Part shown: in pieces, positions 1 through 9,900 of the stretch
Position numbering within the stretch: the stretch's first letter is position 1
How the letters are laid out: every line of letters begins with the position of its first letter
Assembly: GCA_022494885.1 (NCBI GenBank)
Contig: JAGVSM010004544.1
Span: 1-64,000 of the forward strand
Direction: 5' to 3'
Source: Micrasema longulum
Taxonomy: Eukaryota > Arthropoda > Insecta > Trichoptera > Brachycentridae
Length of the DNA stretch: 64,000 nt
Notes under the pieces: generated by a model
What the model was told of the DNA's origin: nothing
What the model saw: the letters and a program-made list of their open reading frames with translations, nothing else
The model's database searches: none
Position numbers and translations under genes: made by a program

Positions 1-861
1 TCTATACAAACATAAAAATAATCCACAAATACAATAATAGATAGTTGGAATAACAATCACAACTAAAGTAATAAAATTTTAATATAAATTGAAACAAGCA
101 CATCAGAAAAAAATAACTAAAAACTTGATAGTGCTATTTCACAAAGAAATGAGATTCTTATCGTAAATTACATATAGGTAGACAAAACTTATTGTTATTA
201 TTAGAGTACACATAAGAATATGTTTATGTGTGCCCTACTTCAAGATTCAAAATAAAATTAAAATATATCACAACGAAATATAACATATGCATAATATAAA
301 AACAACGAAAAATTTTGTCAATTTTATAGAATAATGCAACGTAGTTGTATCTTATATAAAACAAGAAAAAATAATTTAATTAAATAAAAAATAAATTGAA
401 TCATATTTTCCCAATGAAGCAAATCAAAACAAAGAATTTTACTGTTTGAACACAAAAACAATAACAGAACGTATCATTAAGCACTTTGAATATGAATTAA
501 TTGGAAAAGATAATATAATAAAAGATAAATAAACTTAAGTAAAATTGTACAAAACAATTAATTGATCTCTACCGCATTACGTTTTATAATTTTTCTTCAA
601 CTTTTTTAAATATTGACCATCTGTTGAGTTTTTCCAAAAACTATTTGATGGATGGACAGTTTTTTATTTTATCGACATCTAAGTCAAAACACAACCTAAT
701 AAAATTAAATATTATTCTTAGAGTATATATTCAAAATCCAACCATTCTCACAATTTACATTACATTAAAAATTAAACAAGATATTGGTTTTAATATTTAA
801 GAATATAACGCATCCGCATGATGACAGGAGGCAACTGAATACCGCAGTCAGTTTTCTAAAG
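1..861. other. AT-rich flank upstream of synaptogyrin
   Basis: This is AT-rich sequence with no recognisable gene or repeat. It may contain the synaptogyrin 5' UTR, or an acceptor just before the start codon if a non-coding first exon lies outside the window. Confidence 0.5.
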
Positions 862-963
862 ATGGACGGCGCGGGTGCTTATGGCGGAGGAAAAGCGGGT
901 GGAACATTTAATCCAATTGCCTTTGCTCAAAGGCCTCCTGTTATTTTAAGAGGGGTTTGCTGG
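862..963 (+). CDS. Syngr: Synaptogyrin coding exon 1
   Basis: This exon encodes residues 1-34, from MDGAGAYGG through RGVCW. The exon ends in phase 0 directly before the donor GTAAGT at 964. The ATG context (CTAAAGATGG) is good, with G at +4. The frame stays open upstream to about 784, but that part shows no family similarity and is read as 5' UTR or flank. Confidence 0.9.
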
Positions 964-3900
964 GTAAGTTATTTGACAATTAATTTATTGTATAAATTCA
1001 GCGGCTCGTATCCGTGTATCTCAGTTTGTGATGTGTTCCAAAAAATCGATTTGACATTTGGGAGTAGGGAGATTTTACTATACATGGCAGGGGTGGCAGA
1101 TCAATCCACATCCTAAGCTTAGGGTTTTATTGATTTATTATTATTTTCTACACGATATTCCTGACATTTTCATGAATGCTGTACTTTTATTCTTTTTTGT
1201 TGTTTCAATCGTTATGTCACGAAAATTTCTTTATCTTAAGCACACAACATCCGAATACACTTACCTACCCTTTGACTTTGTTACGCAGGAGATGAACTGC
1301 GATGTTGGTTTTCCTTTTTTTTAAAATCTAATTTGATTTATACATAATTGTTTGCTGTTTTATTCAACCTAATCAATTTTTAGTTCAAATCAGTATCAGC
1401 TAATTTCAACTGATAATTTATTACGTGTATAGTTGAACTTGGTGGAAACCCATTTTTATTCATTTCCAATATGTAGATCACATTAGGTTTCTGATTCTGA
1501 CTAGCAAGGAATTTCTTGTGTTAAGTCATGGCCATTTTAAAATAATTTTTTGACCATTTACTAAATTTATTTGGGATTACTTGAATACGTAAATCGGAAT
1601 ATTCTCTTGAGGGTTTACAAATGTATTACTTATAATAATAAAAATACGTACCTATATACTTTTATTCCACTTTTATTTATGTTTTTTACCAGTGAACGGG
1701 TTTCGTTGTGACGGACATCGTCAGACTGGTGGGAGACTAAACAAATTTCTTCAAAAATAATTTTGAAGAAGAAATTTGTTTAGTCTCCTACCAGTCTGAC
1801 GATGTCGATCACGACGAAACCCGGCAAATTATTGGTTGAAATCTTCTTCAAAACGACAATCGCAAATGGGGGAGTCAAAGACACCGATTCTTGCAAGGTG
1901 GGTCCTCGTACAGCAATGCCTTATCGTCATTCCACAAATGGTGGATGTATCTTTTTTGTTTTGTAAAATTTTCTTAAACCAAAGACATGATGGAATATTA
2001 GGTTGAATGAGAGTGTAATGTTTTCCTTTCAAAGAGATGTTCCATTTGCGGACTAACTAGAAGACATATCAATATTTGGAATTGTCAAAAGATCATCGCC
2101 TGGGTATTTAGAGAAATTTGTACTTCCATTTAATACTGCTCCCTTAGCTAAACGTTTTAAAGTATTTCCATTTTGATTTTATCATTATTCATTAAAAAAA
2201 AAAACAACATCAAAATCATTAAGTAGGTCCAAGCATTCACTGCTATTTTAAAACCTGCGGTAGTTTACGAGTTCGCGCAACAATTGCAGCTGGCCAGTGT
2301 TATCCCTTTAATCCGAGCTTAAACACATTATTGGATTTCCCTCAAGTCATAATGTAGCTTGTACGATTGCCCACTGAGAAGTCTTTGACGGATTGAAGGA
2401 TGAAGGACCCAAAAACGGTGTTAGCATTTTTTTCTCACTCTGTAAATTAATGCACACAGTCAAACTGTTTCCACGCCATTAAAAACTTGTTCATTTGTGA
2501 AATTGTTTCCCGAAACCCAGTTTAAATCCAATGTTTATTTCGTGTTTTGTTTTAAATTTCTTCAGTTTTTTCTGCAACTATTGCATCTTGGGATCTTGTT
2601 CCTTTCCCTCTCTCTATGAATACTGAATTGACCTTTACGCTACTATATGTGGCACTTTTATAGGTATTGTCAGATTTACAGATCTAGTGGTTTCTAAAAA
2701 TAATTTCAAGGCTTTAAAAAAGTTTTGTAATCATTTCACCGAATTGATCATTTCCAATCAAATAATTCCAAGTCAGTGAAGAATTTATTTCCTTTTTTTC
2801 TTCAATCTAATGAAGTACATACTAACTTCTGGACTTCTTTCGACTACCAGATTACAGAGAGCTCCTTCAGGCAGCTTTTCTTGTTTGGCAACGAGCAATT
2901 TTTCCATGTATATGGGCACCGCCAAGGAGACTTAAGTCCTCAGGTGCAGTATGTGGTGGGCAAGTTTCAACTGTTAATAGCTTGGCATACCTATTGTTTC
3001 TTTGATATCACTCCGTTATTGCAGAATAAAACATAATGTTTCCAGTTGGATCTTATTTCATAATGATGTGATGTTTGTAATCAAAAAGTTTTAATCAAGC
3101 ATTCCATTACTCATTCGCACAGTGATACTGCAATTTCTGTATAGCGAATGACTCATGGCCTTACAGTATTCCTTATCACTCTTTGATGAACATGCCATGT
3201 TTTAATTTTGATTAGATTCTAAGAAACTTTTTTAAAAAGTTCATTCAGAAATCCATATTATGTTTATCATCTGGGCTTACAATGTAATTTTCAATTGTAG
3301 TATTCATCAAATTAATCAAAATTAAATTATTGTTTTTAACCACTTATTTTTAATTTAATTACCAACTGATTTCAAAGCAACACATGCTCCTTTATCGACG
3401 TACAATTATTGAGAACTAAATATAAATCCTATTTTATAATTTAAACAGTGTCTTAAGTCTAATACATATGGAGGTGATAAATCAAGTTTTTATGTCAAGT
3501 AGTAGTTTGTGTTTGTGGAGGTAAGCAGTGAGGGGGGGGGGGGGGGATGAAATTTAATCATTTGCAATTGTTCTAAAATTAGACAGGAGTGGACTATAGG
3601 AAATGTTTATTTGATTATTTATTGGTTTTTTGTTACTATTTGTCGCTTTTTTAATTTTTAAGATTCTTAAGTTGTCTAATTTTAATGCTATATTTTCAAC
3701 ATTTAGAACCTTTAACCCATTTTCTTTATTAATATTATGATTATTTTCCATTAGATGGTTTGGCGAATTTGGAAAAATTCACTTTAAGAGGAAACGCAGT
3801 CTGACTTTTCTTCATACAAGTATTTTCTCCCTGGATTATGGCACTAAAGCAGTGATTTTTTTAGTCACTACAGATTCCATTACCATTGGCGTGTCCCTAT

Positions 3901-6900
3901 CGTTTTGTTTTTTTTTAATAAACTATTTATTATATCCAAAAACCCTTAAAAGCGCTTCATTTTATCTGCCGTCTTCAAACTTACGGTGTACAAATATGAT
4001 AACTATCTTGAAAAACGCTAAAGGTACTGACACAGAAATTTTAATTCTAAAAAAACCAAATAGGTTCAGTTTTGGGGTACAGAAAACCAGACAGCGAAAC
4101 GTCAATTTTGTCCATTTTAGTTGAGCATAATCAGTCCGATGTGCAGTTGACTTTTTTGCACTATATCGACAAGGCATTTGCGAGAGAGTTAAAGAAAAAC
4201 AATGTTCAAATACCTATTCATAAAATTCCCAGCCATTGCATATTCTCTTCAAGTGTTCTTTTAGTCTAATATTAAAGTTTCCTTTAGTTTTTCCAGTGTA
4301 AATTGAATCGCAATAACTACAATTTAACTGGCATATGCCAGATTTATTATATTTAGAGACTTGTTCTTTTTTATTATCATTATTATTATGCATAACTTAT
4401 GTAACGCCATTTTTCTAATATAATACCTCAAGGGTGCTTTACAAAGTGATTCTATGAATATCAATTTAATTTTAATTTATAATTTAAGAACAGCAATTTA
4501 TTTCGTCTTCACAAGCTACAGATTTATTCAAATGATTTAGAGAACGGGTGGGTTTTAAGTTTCTTTTGAAACATCACTTCACTCCCACAGTTGCGCCTCT
4601 GCTGGAAGAGCATTCCATGCCAGGCCTGCTACCGCAAACGCGCATTAAGCTTAGTGCATCGGTTGCGTACAGGTATAATAACTTTTCCTATCGCCGAGAT
4701 GTAGCTGATCTAAGATGTCTCTCGGCTAGCAGTGGAGTCATATGACTGAACTTAGAGATTCCGAAAATAAGTCTCGCTGCGGCATTTAATACAGACTGTA
4801 AGTCATGTACGACTGCAGTCATTTTATTCATTGGTAGACCTGTGTAGATGCCATTACCATAATTTTATCTCTAGGCACTACAAAACCGTTTATTAATTGA
4901 CAGGTGGCATCAACCAAATTTTCGCGTATGCATTTGATTTGTCTCAGCTAGTAGAAACAAATTATTAAAATTATCCCAGACCCTATTAACAAATTTGTTA
5001 AAATTTATAATAGATACACATGACTAAAATTAAACCGCTTGATTTAAAGATTTGTTCATTTAAAAAAAAGTTAATCTTAACTTATCTATATATACTTTTA
5101 TTTGTTAATTATATTTTATTTATTTATTATATTTTATTAGCCAGAGGGCTCTTATGACATACAATTTAAAAGTACATAATTATAGCAAATAACATAATTA
5201 TAACACTAAATATGTAAAAATGTAAAAGAAAGGAAATAAAGTCCAGAAGAATTTAAACAAAAAACACATTAAAAAGGGGAGAATTGAGGGGATGACCATT
5301 TCAATGGATAGGATAGCTGATTTAATTGCAGCAGGAGTGGTATGGAGTATGTCATACATAAATAGGTTGATATTTTACTTTTATTATTTCTATCTACTAA
5401 TAAGTGGGAAGATCGGTCTGTGTATCCTAAAACGGACTGGAATCAATCATTTTGATGCTCTTCAAATTTAAGAAGTTTCTACCGTTCCAGTATTATTTAT
5501 CTGATAGTAAATATAGCCTGTAGATATTTGAATAAATTATGGATTGTTTTTAATCAAAATTGGAACCGTCACGCGTCAGTACATTCTCCACAAATAGAGA
5601 ATTCTTCACTTCATGGCGGGAAGTAGATTTGCATATTTAGTGTTTTGCATATTTTATGGTGTTCTGTATACTCGTATATGCAAGAATTTAATCATGTGCA
5701 TGTAGGATTGTAATTAAAGTCTAATAAATTTGAGCCCTTGTCACCCTCATTCTGTTATATAACTGATACTATAAACTTCATATAATATATTTTGATGCTT
5801 TCCTCGGTGAAGTAGAAGAATATAATTGGAACCTTTTTTTTTACATGGTTTTGAAATAGCACGGTACAAAAATTAAATTTAAAAAAAAAATAATTTAACA
5901 ATGCGTAATATGTAGTAACCATCATAATGGGCGTGCACCCATTATAGAAGGCAGAGTTATTTATCTCAGCTCTCATACCGCTTCCTTATTTGGAACAGTC
6001 ATAGTACAAGATATTTGCCTTCAATCCTGGAGTTCATCTCCTCAGCTCCCAGACCGCTTCCATGCATTTTGGAACAGTCTCAGGGAGATGATCCAGCACT
6101 CCAAAAGGGTTATCCCATGGAGGTTTATCTAAGCTGCAAGCAGCCGCTCCCATGCACTTTGCCAGCTTCCTGAGATTATTCTTGACGGTCTTCCAGTAAT
6201 CAGTTGCATAATACTCACTAAGCAATCAGTACTTGCGTATTAACTTGCTGGGTAGTTTTATCAACCGTTACCGTGAAGGAAGTGCTATGTCTTGACATAT
6301 CTTGACACCACATGTTTCTCCCTTAGTCCAAGTCCAGTGTACGGTCATTAATCTCATCCGTCAAGTGTGAACAGAATCCCGGTGATTCTCAACCCGTGAA
6401 CCCCGGGAATGTTGAACTGTGTTATTAATTATTATTTTGATTTAATTACCTTATTGCTATTTTATCGAATTACTGAACTCGAACCCATGTATGATTTGCT
6501 TAAGTAAAATAAATATTAACGACAATTGTATCTGCTCTACAAACTATATTTGTACTATTAATAATAATGGGTATAAACCCATACATATATTGTAGTCGGA
6601 CGTGCAATATAGCATTTAAGAAATTTGACAAATATTTTTTTGTTAGGAAGCTGCTAATCAAATGTTCAGAAAACAATTAAATTAGGAAGTTCGTTGGTTT
6701 TTCAAATATTTATTTATTGACCGTGTTTATTTTGTAGAACTCCATATTATAATTTTCATATTAATTAAATATGGTTTTTTAAAGTTTTGTAATTTTGAAA
6801 TTACTCCGCCTGCGACATCACTTCATTAAATTCTGCCGATTGGTGAGTTGGCTTTCCTTAAACCAGTAATCTTTCACAACACTATCACTACACTGTTGGT

Positions 6901-9900
6901 TAAGTTATCTAAAAAAAACGTCTTTTGGTTTTCACTATACATCAGTGGCGAATGGTGATTTTATTTACAGGTAAGCTATAAAAAATATCATATATTTGTA
7001 CCTACATAGGAGGTACATAATATAATGTTAGTAATAAATACCATAAATTGATATTTTTCTGTGGTTCTGTGTTATACGACAACTCTGATGTAACTTTGTG
7101 ATAAATTATGCTATATAGATATATTTTCCATTACTTTAAGATATAATTCATTAAAAAATAAATAAAAAATACCACTATGAATTTAGTTGGTATTAGAAAT
7201 TCAATTGAAATATCAACTGGCCGCATTGTTCTAGTAATTACTAGTTCTAAAAACGGCCGCGTGGAGTGCTATATGTCCTGCAATATGACGCATGAAAGTA
7301 ATTATGGTCTTATGTCAAAAGTACCATCTCAAAGAAAAATAGTCCTAAAGAAACAATGTTTAAAATACTATTTTCCAAATCAAGAATCTTCAAATAATTT
7401 GTTTAATCTAGGAGAAAAAACCCGCACTGGGGTTAATACATTCAAAATATAGTATACTTATTTGTATGAAAAAATAAGTTGGAATAATCGGCTAGTTTCT
7501 TGGCTCACAGCAGGCGCTGGGCGTGCTTTATTAAAATTTATATTTATATTTATATTTGGATAAAAATACAAACAGTGGAAATGATTTAAAATAAATGTTA
7601 ATTATTTATTTGTTTTTCTGTAAATAAAGTTACAATAAAACATTATTATGGTTAGTCAAATATAATGGTAAGCTGTGCATAATCGCTTCTATACACGGTT
7701 CGCCCCTGCTATATATATATTTATTGGGCAACTACTATTGTTCAAAACACTATTGAGAAAGCTAAGAATAGCAGAGTGCAGATAAATTATAACGTTTCAA
7801 TATTCACACTCACAAATTCACTTGACACTCACATGGATTTAAAATTGTACAATGAAATTGTACCAGAGGAAATATACAAAAAAGAAAATCGGAAAATATT
7901 CAAAATGATTCTTTCATAATGTGATAATTTTATATAATATGAACAAACACAAACAAATAAACCTCCATATCATTTCCCCAGGGGTAGGCTACATTTATAC
8001 AGCTTCTCGTGAATGCTCGCTGATTATTCCTTTTGACATGTCAATATTCAAGTATTTGTTGGATTTGATCATGCCATATCGTTCTCGGTCTGTCAACATT
8101 CTCATTGTAAATCTTTTTTGCCGTTTTTTACTGTCTATTCGCTCTAGGTACATATCCAAACCAACGCAGTACCCTTTGATTTTGTCAATAATGCTCGTCG
8201 TTTTGTATGTTAATTAAATGTTCGCATCGGTTCATAAAATCATTTTCAACTAATTAATTAGTTAATCTACTCAGCCATACCACCCTTGCCAGAATCTTGT
8301 CGAATTTTATAGCTTTAATTTCCTGCTTCGAAATGACACGTGTGTTGTTTTCTGATTCCAGTTATTCAGCGTAATAGTATTTGGCTGCATCTCTTCCAAG
8401 GGTTGGGCCGTGGACGCTACTACCGGAAAGGAGTACTGCCTTTACAACAAGGACACCAATGCCTGTAATTATGGAGTTGGGATCTCTGTCATTGCCTTTG
8501 TGGCATCTATCGGCTTCATCGTGGGAGAGTTCCTCTTTGAACAGATGTCCTCCGTGAAGACAAGGAAGCACTATGTCCTTGGCGACCTTGGATTTTCCGG
8601 TAAACATTTATTTTTATCATCTTCTATTTCCTATTCCCGTATCTATCCGCTTAAAGGTCACAATTCTTCTTTTTTTCCTCCTTTTATTTCAATTACTTCA
8701 TTTATGTTTAATTATTTTTTTATTATATAACTGCTGCTATATATCGCTAGGCAAAGCAACCGCGAGATTAACCCAAAATTTCAGATTTTTAAGTACAGGT
8801 GCAGAGATATGTTGATAAATTAAATTAATAAATGTTTTCAAATAATAAAATATTGAAGTTAGATAGTTAACCTATGGGAAAATATATTATTGTATTTATA
8901 ATCTTCTTTAACTCTTAAAAGACTGTGGTAAATAATCCCTTTGCATGCGGTAATAAAAGAATTCTAAAGTTCAGACATTTTAAACAAAAAAAAAACATGA
9001 AGACAAAATGTTTAATGATTCCTTTTCCATAATTTATGCAAATAAACATATAATTTAGCCCTGTTATAGCAAAATAAATTTAAAATCATGAATACGCCGC
9101 TCATATCACGCGCGTGCATGCCCCATCACTGTCATCAACTGACTGAAGACTGAATATGTTTTACACAACACCCGCCACCAAACAGCCTCTCTGTTTTCCT
9201 TGTTATGAGTTCTATCTTCGTGCTCTATCTTATACAGAAGTGTTGCTGAATTAGCGGACATTCATTCTTCGAGTAGCGAGGATAAATATTTTTTTGTATT
9301 AACATCCAGAACCATGAGGCTGATAAAATCTTTCCTTTATGTAACAGAAAAAATCAAGGGTCCTATACACCATTAGCAGCAAATAAGGGAATGATAATAT
9401 GCACTTCATGTATGTTAAAAACATTTTTTTAAATTGAGATTATGGCAAAGTAAAAAATATGATTTAATATTCAATCTGAACTGACTGGGGGACTATCGCA
9501 GAGTATGTGTGAAGGCAATCCGTCCCAGGCAGAGCGATCTCCAAACCAATAATTGACCACTGACTGGAACTCGAAATAACCTGTTTTATAAAGGTTTAAT
9601 GGCTTCAATGAGCTAGTAAGTCTCAAGGAAGCTAAAAAATGTTTACATTTAGAAAATAATTCGTCCATTGGCTAAAAAATAGATAAAAATATTTATCTCA
9701 ACTCTTAAAAGACTGCTAAACAATCCTTCTGCAGATGTTGCTGAAATTCGCGTTACATTAAGCAAAAGATAAGATATTTTGAAATATTAGGGCGTCGACA
9801 ATCCGGACAGGCGAAAAACAGGACCTTAGCGGATTATTGAGGCGTCCAGATTGTGATATGCAGTCTGCAATAATTTAATGGTAATTAAACATGTATGTAA

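Noticed and set aside
1058..1324. 88-codon frame in synaptogyrin intron 1
   Set aside because: AT-driven residue content (many F, L, Y, I), no family similarity, intronic position.
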